From: Syngnathus acus
Lineage: Eukaryota > Chordata > Actinopteri > Syngnathiformes > Syngnathidae
NCBI RefSeq assembly: GCF_901709675.1
Contig: NC_051088.1
Location: 23,812,193 to 23,876,192, forward strand
Direction: 5' to 3'
DNA: 64,000 nt
This document shows positions 36,778 through 52,339 of the stretch, piece after piece. Under the pieces are notes generated by a model. It ran no database searches. It was not told the DNA's origin and saw only the letters and a program-made list of their open reading frames with translations. The stretch's first letter is position 1; the number at the start of each line of letters is the position of its first letter. The translations under genes and the position numbers were made by a program.

Positions 36778-37168
36778 TATAATGTGGCATCATGGTAACT
36801 TCCGGTCGGCGTGTGAAGCGGTTATGCAACATGACATTTCCGGCAGGAATGATTAATACGTTGCCGAGCAAAATGCTCAATATGCAAATAATACTTAACT
36901 ATAATTAGACATGTTTAATTATTGGACATATTTTTATCTATCTATCTATCAATTTATTCATCCACCCATCTATCTGTGATTTACAGTATCTGCAACAAAC
37001 AAACCCAAGCTGTTAGGGCTCTGACGTCATCACCAAGCGCCGAAGAGACGCAAAAGGTCGGTGCCTGACTACACGCCCTTTTGAATTGTCCTGTAGCTGG
37101 AGGAGGGCAACCGGCTTTGGGTCCAACTGCGGGGCTTCGGTGCTGCGGGGCTCCCCATGATCAGCACC

Positions 37169-42664
<5,496 letters not shown>

Positions 42665-43214
42665 TCTCCTGGCAGCCAGCGAGGACAAAGACCTACTGTT
42701 GCTTATGCCCCCCCCCCTCCACTCCACAACTGACAATTAATGGGACCTTCCCTGTATTTAATTTCTGAACTATAGCGGGAGTACGCATGCAGTTTGTGTT
42801 TTTCTTACTATTTTATGAGCTTGCTTACTGCCAGGTGACTCTTGAGCCAGTTTCTGTACATGATGAATTCTGCTTCTTCATTGTTTCCCCAAATTGGCAT
42901 TTTTCTTCCAAGTATTTTTTGTGCACTTTATACGGTCTTTTAGTTTTTTTGGGGGTACGAAGTCTATATGTTTTTCTATTAGAAAAATTCTATTTATGTG
43001 GAATCCTCTCGTGAGCGGAATGGAATTCTTTTGTACACTTGAATCCCGTCGCTCCAAAACGATGAACAGAAAGCACTTGTTGAATGAATGTAGGTCAGTG
43101 TTTGTATCTAAAAAAAGTAAACACTGTAGACTGGGCCCCAAAATAGAACAATGTGTCAGGAGGGTGGACAATACAGTCGTGTCTCACTTTCCCTCACTAT
43201 GATCCGAAATCATA

Positions 43215-43220
43215 AATAAA
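43215..43220 (+). terminator. Possible gk poly(A) signal (AATAAA)
   Basis: AATAAA about 550 bases after the gk stop, followed by T-rich and TCTGTCTGTG sequence. Confidence 0.45.
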
Positions 43221-44243
43221 ATTGGCTCTAATATATATCTTCTTTCTTTTCAACTCTGTCTGTGTACATTGAAGTCAGTTGATTGGAAAATTATAACATA
43301 CAAATGAAATAAGTACATATTCTGGCAAAATGTGATTTCTGTTATTTAAAACTCTAAACCTAGAATTTGTAATTAAAATGTCCTGATTCACCTTTATTAA
43401 TTAAATTCAATAAGCTATTAGTGATAGAATATATTAAAATAAATGTATGTATATATTTACAATTTTTTTTATTTAATTTTTTTAAATAATTATTAGTATT
43501 TTTTATAATTTATTTATTTTATTTACATTTTTTTTTATAATTATCATTAAATACTGTTAGTGATGTATTAGTGAGAATGACTTATTTGATGATTTTTTTT
43601 TAACCTCTCCAAATGCCCAGGCACATCTGTACCTTTAAGAAAAAAAATATCCGGCCCTTGAGCACAATACAATGCACTTGGAACTGGCTCCATAGAGATT
43701 GGTAAACAAGGAAGTACAGTGTGGTGTGGCACCCTTTGGACTTATTTCCTCATTACTGGGACCAGGCATAGACAAAAACACAGCTTGACAGCCAAGGTAG
43801 GCACAAATGGAAAAAATACTCAACCTTATGCTTCTTATATTGAAGAAATATACTTTTGTTTTGCTTGGCATATCCAAGTTAATCACTGCACAACAGCTGT
43901 AGAGTAACCGGCTCAGTCAGTTTTTCAATACAATCTAATCATGCAGCCTTAAAGTGTTGCATCATTCAAACATTTCTTTATGGATTTCTTTTCTTCTAAA
44001 CGCTAAATATAAATGGGAAAGCGAAATCCAAATGTTAAATCAAAATCCCAAGTCTTTGGGACGGGAGCAAATAACCATATTCAAAAGTAACCAGTAACCA
44101 GTTGGCACCAAAATAAAAGCTCAAGGTGGTCAGAGTATCTTAAAAAACCTTTGTATGGAAGTATATCTCTGCCATTAGAGTTTTAATTCCAATTTCTAAC
44201 GCAATTTTTTTTCAGCATCGAAATTTCTAATATTGAATTTTTC

Positions 44244-44742
44244 CAGCATCAAAATTCAATGTAAAAAAAAAAAAAGTCAACATCTCGAAATGGTCAACTG
44301 TAAAAATATTTAACCTAAAATAAATCAGTATAAAAAATGTCTAAAAAAGTTACAATGAAAAAAAAATTCAACTGGAAAAAAAAATTTGCTAAAAATTGCC
44401 CGCCAAAAAATCTGCTAAAAAAATCAGAAAAAAAAAAATCTGAAAAAAAAAAAAAAAGAAACATCTGGGTACTGTAATAAATGTCACTTTTCAGCATCAA
44501 AATTCAATGTAAAAAAAAAAAGTCAACATCTTGAAATGGTCAATTGTAAAAATATTTAACCTAAAAGAAATCAGTGCAAAAAAAGTCAGTCTAAAAAAAT
44601 TTACAATGAAAAAAAAATTAAACTGGAAAAAAAAATCAGCTAAAAATTGCCTGCCAAAAAATCTGCTAAAGAAGTGTGCCTGCAAAAAAAAAAGAAAAAA
44701 AAAAATCAGAAACATCTGGGTACTGTATTAAATGTCACTTTT
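44244..44742. repeat. Tandem duplication of ~250 bp, A-rich
   Basis: Copy 1 at 44244-44491 and copy 2 at 44492-44742 both start CAGCATCAAAATTCAATGTA and end near CATCTGGGTACTGTA and AATGTCACTTTT. They differ by scattered substitutions and by A-run lengths. The right copy reaches to within about 40 bases of the nfkbiz exon. Confidence 0.8.
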
Positions 44743-44784
44743 GTGAAAGTTGTGGGACTTCAAACAAAGTTTCTCCAAACACAG

Positions 44785-47692
44785 GTAGAAAATTCTCCCC
44801 AAGTCATGTCTAGGGATGACCTCCAGAAAAGGAAACGTTTGCTGGATGAAATCCCTGTAAGTCCACCGAAGATGCCTCCTTGCGCCTACCTGCCTGGTCC
44901 TGAGCCACCCCCTCCCCAGGAGTATCAGCTCACATTATTTCAGTGGCAAATCCAACAAGAAGCGCGCAAGTATGAAGGAGTCGCTCCCGAGATGCTGAAC
45001 ATGCAAGATGGCGATGGTGACACGTAAGTACACCTTCATTTTTCTCCAGCCACTTTGACAAGATGCATTCCAGACCCACCTTAGTCTCTCTTTGGACATG
45101 TTGTCACTGTTGCAGATGTCTTCACATAGCTGTGGCCCAAGGCAGAAGAGCTCTGGCCTACATGCTTGCTTCCAAGATGGCCGTCTACGGTGCTTTAGAG
45201 GTGAAAGAGCACAATGGGCAGGTAGCGGAGCTCCTCTCGGTCTCCATCAAGTCTCTTCACAATTTTACAAATGCGTGGCTGTCCGTCTAAGTAAAAATGA
45301 ACAGCGTTGAGGTACGAGTGAAAATATGCATGCCACCTTTTTGTTCGCTTGTGCCTTCAGACGCCGCTTCAGGTCGCGGCGGCGGCCAATCAGCACCTCA
45401 TCGTAGGTGACCTGCTAGAGCACGGAGCAAATGTCAACACCGCAGACTTGTGGGGCCGCTCACCTCTGCACATTTGCGCTGAGAAAGGATTCCACCTCTG
45501 TCTTCAGGTTTGGAGTTGATCATTTTGGAAAAATTACTTTTTATAACATGAAATTTAGGGAATGCCCTTTTATTGACCTGAAAACTAACCAGGGCCAAAG
45601 AGTTGCCTCATATAGAAAACTTTGTCCTGAGAATGTGCTCCAAATAGTTGCAACTCAACACCCTCTGCAGATTTTTCCAATATTATTATTTTTTTTCTGT
45701 TGTAAAAGTTTTTGGAGGGAGGAAACTCAGTTTGAAAAATGTTTGTTGGACATCTATTTTGTTTTCACCCCAACACATTTCAATGGGTGTCAATTAAATG
45801 CAGGTTTTGGCAAAGTCGACCCTAACCCTAACCCTATTCACAATGGATAAGGACCGGGCTATCTTGCGAACTACAAAAATAATGCATATAAATGACCTCA
45901 ATTAAATTTTTCAATTAAACAAACAAAAAATAATAATCCCCTCTACCAGCCACAAAAAAATCTTCTAAAAACGCTGCTAAATATTGAATACATATTTCCT
46001 ATGAAAACCGGGGGTGGTCAAAATAATGACAGTATAACAATACTCACCAACATAGTCTTTATCCTCTGTGGAAAATGACGACTAGAGTCAATTGAACTTT
46101 CTTTGCGTTTGCGTTGTTGTATTATGCTGCCATCTAGTGGTCAAGTCATATACACTTCAGCTGCAATGAATTAATGATAACACACTGATTGTCTAGCTCT
46201 TTATGTTGTACTTAACATTTTTGTTATTTATTAAGTTTGCTATTGAAAACATTACAATTTTTTTTTATTTTTTTGGAAGCTGGACACGAATTATTATTAT
46301 TTTATGTGAGATAATGAAGTGCGAATGAGTTGCCTACACTGGTCTGCATTTTTTTACACTTTGTGCATCCACAGACCATCTGGAGGACTTTCTCCGGATG
46401 TTTACAGATGATTAATACAGAAATGTGGAATTTTGAGGGTAGGTTCTTTGTTTCCATCACTGAGCCACAGCAGCACAAGTGTACACTTCCAATACGTCTT
46501 TGTATTCCAAAGGTCAAACTCCACTTCATGTTGCCGTGTTGTCTCACAATGCGGTTGAAAACGAGTGCAGGCGACTGGTTCAAACTGACACCGGGGACTG
46601 GCACCAGAAAAATGAGCTGCTGCAAAGGAAACACATTCATGTTCAATGTGTGGAGGCCCTGTTGTACATGGGTGCCTCCTGTGGGACTCAGGTAAGTTGT
46701 GCACAAATACACAAACTAGATCTCACAATCCTGAGTGCACTTCTCACTTGAGTCACATGACACCGGGAAGGGAAAATGACTCATAGTTTCACTTGGGGGT
46801 GTCATTTTGCTTCCGACAGGACTTAAAAAGTGGTTATACATGTTGGCACATGGCAGCCGAAGAAGCCAATTGTCAGCTGTTGAGCATCTTCCTCCAGCGG
46901 CCGTCTGCCGTGACCAGCCTCAACCACAAGGTGACACCAAAGAGCGTTAAGCGCGTCGCATGGTATGATGAGGATCCAAAAAGGAAATCATCCAATTCAC
47001 AGTCAACTGAAATACTCTCACTCACAGGGGCATTTTTCATTTTGCTCATAACTGAAACTATTTTTCGCATACACCCTACTTTGAAACCCTAACCCTATTT
47101 GGAAATGCTACTTTGAAACCCTAACCTAAGTTGGAAACTCTAGTTGGAAACCCTAACCCAAGTTGGAAACCCAACTTTTAAACCCTAACCTAAGTTGGAA
47201 ACCCTAGTTGGAAAACTTAACCCTAGTTGGAAACTCTACTTTGAAACCCTAACCTAAGTTGGAAACCCTCGTTGAAAACCCTAACCCTAGTTGGAGACCC
47301 TACTTTGAAAATTGTGAAGAATGTCTCACTTTGTACTCATCACAGAGCTTCAGCGGCAACACAGCCCTACACATCGTCAGCTCCTTACAAAACCATCCCA
47401 CTCAGCTTCAGGCGTTGAAGCTACTGATGGCAGGTGGAGCCGACCCCACCGCCAGAAACTTGGAGAACGAGCTGCCCTTGCACTTGGCGCCTGCAGGTCA
47501 CGCTGGTGAGATGGTAAGGTCAAAACAATCTTCAGGCCCAAGCAACCATTTCAGAAGAACATCCACGGCAGCTTGAAAACATGAAAATCAGTCCCTCTTC
47601 TGTTTTCTTCTGCGTTTCCATTATTTTTCTCATGTATTTATTTCTATCTTCAGGTGCGTCAGATCCTGAGAGGCCAACACCTTGATGCTTAA
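44785..47692 (+). CDS. nfkbiz: Atypical IkB, IkB-zeta-like ankyrin protein
   Basis: Eight exons: 44785-45023 (ATG at 44806), 45116-45221, 45361-45507, 46375-46438, 46513-46691, 46820-46930, 47346-47513, 47654-47692; 343 residues from that ATG. Nuclear atypical IkBs bind NF-kB p50 and tune secondary-response genes. LFQWQIQQEARKYEG followed by DGDTCLHIAVAQGRRALAY, EHNGQTPLQVAAAANQHLIV, GRSPLHICAEKG, GQTPLHVAVLSHNAVE, GNTALHIVSS and DPTARNLENELPLHLAP follow IkB-zeta in order, giving six to seven ankyrin repeats. QKRKRLLDE near the start could be a nuclear localisation signal. IkB-zeta normally has a long N-terminal transactivation region of several hundred residues; only about 70 residues precede the repeats here, so upstream exons may be missing or the region is reduced. 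IkBNS is the alternative, but the FQWQ motif favours zeta. Confidence 0.85.
45508..46374 (+). other. nfkbiz intron with telomere-like words and CTCF-like site
   Basis: An 867-base intron, long for this gene. It holds two and a half CCCTAA units at 45821-45834 and a CTCF-like CTGCCATCTAGTGG at 46127-46140. No exon is seen between the flanking ankyrin exons, and the protein is continuous without one. Confidence 0.5.
47075..47311. repeat. Degenerate ~18-bp minisatellite with CCCTAA core
   Basis: About thirteen imperfect units built on GTTGGAAACCCTAACC, alternating with CTTTGAAACCCTAAC, inside the nfkbiz intron 46931-47345. The telomere-like CCCTAA hexamer is embedded in each unit but never runs in tandem. 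Confidence 0.75.
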
Positions 47693-47803
47693 AACAGAAC
47701 ACTGTCAGTCAGACAGTCGATCATAAGATAATATTTGCCTCACTAGGCAGATGGCGGTTGTTTCAGTGAAACAAATTTTGATGTAATACTCAATGAGCTC
47801 AAA

Positions 47804-48064
47804 AACACACACACACCTACACACACCTACACACACCTACACACACACACACACACACTCACACTCAGACTCACACTCAGACTCACACTCAGACTCACAC
47901 TCAGACTCAGACTCACACTCAGACTCACACTCAGACTCACACTCAGACTCACACTCAGACTCAGACTCAGACTCAGACTCAGACTCAGACTCAGACTCAC
48001 ACTCAGACTCACACTCAGACTCACACTCAGACTCACACTCAGACTCACACTCACACTCACATTC
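47804..48064. repeat. Compound microsatellite (CA)n then ACTCAC/ACTCAG
   Basis: CACACACCTA units and (CA)n pass into about 35 hexamers that alternate ACTCAC and ACTCAG. Long Ser/Asp/His-type open frames on both strands here are products of the repeat, not genes. Confidence 0.9.
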
Positions 48065-48126
48065 ATATGAAGGTTTTCTTTAAAATACTTATCACTTTTC
48101 TTCAGTCCAAGAGTACAGTGACGTGC

Positions 48127-48225
48127 CTTAGTGATGTGCATTCCAGTTCTTTTAAGTGAGCTGAATCTTTAGAATCAGTTCACTCAAAAGATGCGTTCAA
48201 ATGAATTGTTCAACGAATCGTCCCC
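48127..48225. mobile_element. hAT-like fragment (TAGTGATGTGCATTC end)
   Basis: Starts TAGTGATGTGCATTC and holds CACTCAAAAGATGCGTTCAA and AATTGTTCAACGAATCG. The same start and internal words recur at 49436-49507. These look like ends of a non-autonomous DNA transposon, probably hAT; the class is a guess. Confidence 0.4.
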
Positions 48226-48504
48226 CCCCCCCCCACACACACTGATCTTTTTTATTTTTATTTTTTTTATTTTTTAACTTCAATAACACACACAACTAAG
48301 CAATACACCAGACAAAAAACAATCAAGTAAACACACGGTAATGTTGACAACGGCAACGCACACATTTTTCTCTATATTACAACATCCCAACAACATATAC
48401 GTCAAATAATACAACTACACCCCCCCCAAAAAATGTATATATAATAATAATAAGTGGCTCGGTTATTCACACATTTCTTTCTATAATACAACACCGACAC
48501 TAGT

Positions 48505-48780
48505 GTTGGCTCGTGAGTGAACGATTCGTTCAAAAGAACGGATCTTTTCAGTGAACGAGAGTGACCGAATCACTTCCTAAAGTGATTCGTTCTTTTTTCA
48601 GTTCATATGACTTCAACCAGTAGGTGTCAGTAATGCCCATTGAAGCTGGTGCCACCTTGCCGTAAAACAAAACGAAGAAGAAAATGACGTCACTTCCCGT
48701 TCATGAACGAGTCGTGAATTGCATTTCCCGTTCACCAATGAACGAATCTGTCAGTGAACGAATCAGTCAGTGAACATGTT
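48505..48780. mobile_element. Repeat rich in GTGAACGAATC palindromic words
   Basis: TAGTGTTGGCTCGTGAGTGA followed by many copies of GAACGATTCGTTC, GTGAACGA and TCAGTGAACGAATC in both orientations. Related to the fragments at 48127 and 49436. Probably a second non-autonomous hAT family member. Confidence 0.4.
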
Positions 48781-49210
48781 GCGTCTTTCTCCTGGCGTTA
48801 ACTATGTAAGCCAGAATGTCGATTTACGATTTGCCATGGAAAGAAAGAACCACTCACTGAAACAGCACTTTTTTTATGCACGTTTTCTCCAAGCTAATGG
48901 CTAACTTTATTGCACGAAGGGATGCGCCGTTATGCAACAACGGGGAGATTATGCTTCTCTTTGGGTAATCTTGATTACACTTATAGTAGTTTTTAAATAA
49001 CGTGTATGCATATATACGCCTAAATATTGTTATCCAATATATCTAGTGCAATTTCACATTGGATTGCTGGTTTGGAATTTACTTTTAATATTATTTTTAA
49101 TAAACATCTATGTTAAAACTTGTCTGGTGTTTTATTCCTTGTTTTTATATTCGCCAATTAAAACATAAAAATCTGACATTTGGTTAACTGCTTTATATGA
49201 CAATATGTGT

Positions 49211-49591
49211 AGGTACAACTCATGGACACTTCAATTTAAAAAAAAAAAATAGGTACACTACACGAGGTAAAAAAAGAATAAATAAACAAAGGGTTAATTG
49301 CACAAAAGCACATGTTTGCATGTTTTCACAACTGGTATCGAACCAAGTCCTTAGCGAGTAAGAGCCAGTGTCACTAACCAGTCGACTATTTCGACCTGGC
49401 AACCTATGGTCGTCTGCACTGTTTTGTACTAGTGATGTGCATTCTAAAAATCTAAGAATCGGGGCACTCAAAATATTTGTTCAAAAGAATTGTTCACCGA
49501 ATCGTTCGCTACACTTTCTTATTTATTCTTTTTTTTTTTTTTTTTTTTACCTCGTGTAGTGTACCTATTGTAGTGTCCATGAGGTGTACCT
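49211..49591. mobile_element. Long inverted-repeat element, 381 bp
   Basis: The left arm (AGGTACAACTCATGGACACT, then TAGGTACACTACACGAGGTA) is mirrored almost perfectly by the right arm (TACCTCGTGTAGTGTACCTA, then GTGTCCATGAGGTGTACCT). Arms are about 55-60 bases and could fold into a hairpin. The interior contains a tRNA-like segment (49325-49410, minus) and a hAT-like fragment (from 49436). Confidence 0.6.
49325..49410 (-). other. tRNA-like (SINE or pseudogene) segment
   Basis: On the minus strand TAGTCGACTGGTTAG resembles a Pol III A box and GGTTCGATACC (49334-49344) is a full B box, with a spacing near that of a tRNA. The acceptor arms do not pair clearly, so I read it as a tRNA-derived relic, not a working tRNA. 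Confidence 0.4.
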
Positions 49592-49705
49592 AATCACAGG
49601 CCACTTCAATAGGGAAAAAGCTTAAGTGAAAGTGAAAAGTGCCACACCCGCCCTCACTCCCACCTCCTGATTGGCTGTTTGATCTGTGACGTCACTTGGA
49701 CACGC

Positions 49706-51480
49706 CATTAGGTACACCGCCATTTTCAAGTGTACCTAATAACAGGCCACTTTATTAGGGAGATATCATGGTCAAAGGTCACAGGTGTCAAGCTCTAGTT
49801 CTCGGGGCCGCGTTCCAACATGTTTTCCTAGTGACCCTCGTTAAGCGCACCTGCGTGAAAAGTTTTTGGTCACTTTCACGTTCTACAGGAGCTAAAACTT
49901 TTCACGCAGGTGCACTTAACGAGGGCATCACACGGACACTCCATTAGGTACACCGCCATTTTCAAGTGTACCTAATAACAGGCCACTTTATTAGGGAAAT
50001 ATCATGGTCAAAGGTCACAGGTGTCAAGCTCTAGTCCTCAGGGCCGCGTTCCAATATGCTTTGCAAGTTACCCTCGTTAAGTGCACCTGCGTGAAAACTT
50101 TTAGCCACTTTCACGTTCAGCAGGAGCTAAAACTTTTCACGCAGGTGTACTTAACGAGGGAATCACACGGACACTCCATTAGGTACACCGCCATTTTCAA
50201 GTGTACCTAATAACAGGCCACTTTATTAGGGAACTATCATGGTCAAAGGTCACAGGTGTCAAGCTCTAGTCCTCGGGGCCGCGTTCCAACATGTTTTCCA
50301 AGTGACCCTCGTTAACCGCACCTGTGTGAAAAGTTTTAGCTCCTTTCACGTTCCGCAGGAGCTAAAACTTTTCACGCAGGTGCGCTTAACGAGGGAATCA
50401 CACGGACACTCCATTAGGTACACCGCCATTTTCAAGTGTACCTAATAACAGGCCACTTTATTAGGGAAATATCATGGTCAAAGGTCACAGGTGTCAAGCT
50501 CTAGTCCTCGGGGCCGCGTTCCAATATGCTTTGCAAGTTACCCTCGTTAAGTGCACCTGCGTGAAAAGTTTTAGCCACTTTCACGTTCAGCAGGAGCTAA
50601 AACTTTTCACGCAGGTGCACTTAACGAGGTAATCACACGGACACTCCATTAGGTACACCGCCATTTTCAAGTGTACCTAATAACAGGCCAATTTATTAGG
50701 GAAATATGGTCAAAGGTCACAGGTGTCAAGCTCTAGTCCTCGGGGCCGCGTTCCAACATGTTTTCCAAGTGACCCTCGTTAAGCGCACCTGCGTGAAATG
50801 TTTTTGGTCACTTTCACGTTCTACAAGAGCTAAAACTTTTCACGCAGGTGCACTTAACGAGGGAATCACACGGACACTCCATTAGGTACACCGCCATTTT
50901 CAAGTGTACCTAATAACAGGCCACTTTATTAGGGAAATATCATGGTCAAAGGTCACAGGTGTCAAGCTCTAGTCCTCGGGGCCGCGTTCCAACATGTTTT
51001 CCAAGTGACCCTCGTTAACCGCACCTGCGTGAAAAGTTTTAGCTCCTTTCACGTTCCGCAGGAGCTAAAACTTTTCACGCAGGTGCGCTTAACGAGGGAA
51101 TCACACGGACACTCCATTAGGTACACCGCCATTTTCAAGTGTACCTAATAACAGGCCACTTTATTAGGGAAATATCATGGTCAAAGGTCACAGGTGTCAA
51201 GCTCTAGTCCTCGGGGCCGCGTTCCAATATGCTTTGCAAGTTACCCTCGTTAAGTGCACCTGCGTGAAAAGTTTTAGCCACTTTCACATTCAGCAGGAGC
51301 TAAAACTTTTCACGCAGGTGCGCTTAACGAGGGAATCACACGGACACTCCATTAGGTACACCGCCATTTTCAAGTGTACCTAATAACAGGCCACTTTATT
51401 AGGGAAATATCATGGTCAAAGGTCACAGGTGTCAAGCTCTAGTCTTTGGGGCCGCGTTCCAACATGCTTTCCAAGATTCC
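49706..51480. repeat. 235-bp satellite array with internal hairpins
   Basis: About 7.5 tandem units. The anchor word ATGGTCAAAGGTCACAGGTG recurs at 49768, 50004, 50239, 50474, 50705, 50942, 51177 and 51412 (spacings 236, 235, 235, 231, 237, 235, 235). Each unit has a long palindrome: CCTCGTTAAGCGCACCTGCG...AGCTCC against GGAGCTAAAACTTTTCACGC...CGAGG (arms about 37 bases, loop about 14), plus two short perfect ones (AGGTACAC/GTGTACCT and CCTAATAA/TTATTAGG). By loop sequence the units fall into three types in the order A B C B A C B. Unit open frames of 68 codons are incidental. Confidence 0.95.
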
Positions 51481-51577
51481 CTGGAAAAGGAACCACTGTA
51501 ATCTATTGATAGCACCTGAGTGTAAAGTAAGTCAATTTAGTTCTTCAGAATTGTGATTCTGTTTTGACTACTGCACT

Positions 51578-51583
51578 TTTATT
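51578..51583 (-). terminator. Possible unc80 poly(A) signal
   Basis: TTTATT on plus reads AATAAA on minus, about 760 bases beyond the unc80 stop and about 100 bases before the satellite array begins. If used, the unc80 3' UTR would end just short of the satellite. Confidence 0.4.
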
Positions 51584-52339
51584 TTATGTCAATACTGCAC
51601 GATGTGTATAATGGATTCTTCTCGTGAGAATCGTCCCAAAGAAGTGAAGAAAGCACAATGTACGTGTTTTTAATATTCTATTTGATATTTGTTTCACATA
51701 CGTTACAAATGGATGGCACAAATATTGCTCGGCCAGAACAATAACACGCGAACAATTGTGGCAATAAACATCCAAAATTGCAGAAAGGAATCAATGACAA
51801 ACGACATGTTGCTTGCTTGGCACATCCAGTTTCATGTTTCAGAGGTATTTTACTGCACTCAATAAAATCATCTACTCCAAATCGATCTCGACATTGGCTC
51901 TTTTTTCCCCTTAAGGCATGAAATGAGAAACGAGGCAATGACTATTACTGCATCGCAACAGACACACATTACGTACATATTCAATGTTAAACTAGTACAG
52001 AATATTTGAAAATCAAATAATAAATCACAATGTTGTTGCTTACGACAGCCTGTTGATAATTTCTATTCATTATATTTCATGATATCATTTGTGCATACAG
52101 TAACATGAGCTCTGCTAAAATATACATTCAGTTCTACAAGAGAATAATGAAACAATAATGTCACTGTCACAGTGTTATGTTGTACGTATATTTGTACATT
52201 AAAGAGATTTGCTGCTGCCATCATGGGACTATTTCGTGTTGCAGATATGGCTGTTGCTGTGCCCATTGTTCATTGTGTGGGCTTCAGTTGCTCATCTGAG
52301 GAGCGCCGTTCTTCATCTGTGGCTTGAATGAAAGTGACG

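Larger units (their letters stand above)
36148..37168. other. Spacer between wbp4 and gk
   Basis: Holds the wbp4 promoter/5' UTR, the tRNA-Glu gene (36421-36492), a LINE 3' tail (about 36640-36777), a short (ATCT)n stretch (36934-36950) and the GC-rich gk promoter after about 37020. No other coding signal. Confidence 0.55.
42665..44784. other. gk 3' UTR and gk-nfkbiz spacer
   Basis: After the gk 3' UTR the sequence is AT-rich (43420-43600) and then holds a tandem duplication (44244-44742). No exon is supported. A plausible acceptor at 44781-44784 (ACAG) opens the first recognised nfkbiz exon, so any upstream nfkbiz exons or its promoter should lie here, but I cannot identify them. Confidence 0.45.
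47693..49210. other. Repeat-rich flank after nfkbiz
   Basis: Short nfkbiz 3' UTR, the compound microsatellite, hAT-like fragments and AT-rich sequence. No coding exon is supported. I could not pick a convincing nfkbiz poly(A) signal. Confidence 0.5.

Noticed and set aside
45821-45834. Interstitial telomere
   Set aside because: Only two and a half CCCTAA units, too few to call a telomeric insertion; kept only as context for the nearby minisatellite.
47793-48141. Ser/His/Asp-rich and Ser/Val-rich open frames of about 100 codons on both strands
   Set aside because: They are direct translations of the ACTCAC/ACTCAG microsatellite and have no splice or start context.
49325-49410. Functional tRNA gene
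   Set aside because: A- and B-box words are present, but the acceptor stem does not pair and no T-run terminator follows on the minus strand.
50004-51383. Four near-identical 68-codon frames
   Set aside because: They recur only because the 235-bp satellite unit recurs; the frame spans the hairpin and is broken in other units.
49706-51480. CRISPR-like array
   Set aside because: The units are 235 bp, contiguous and without unique spacers, in a vertebrate genome.
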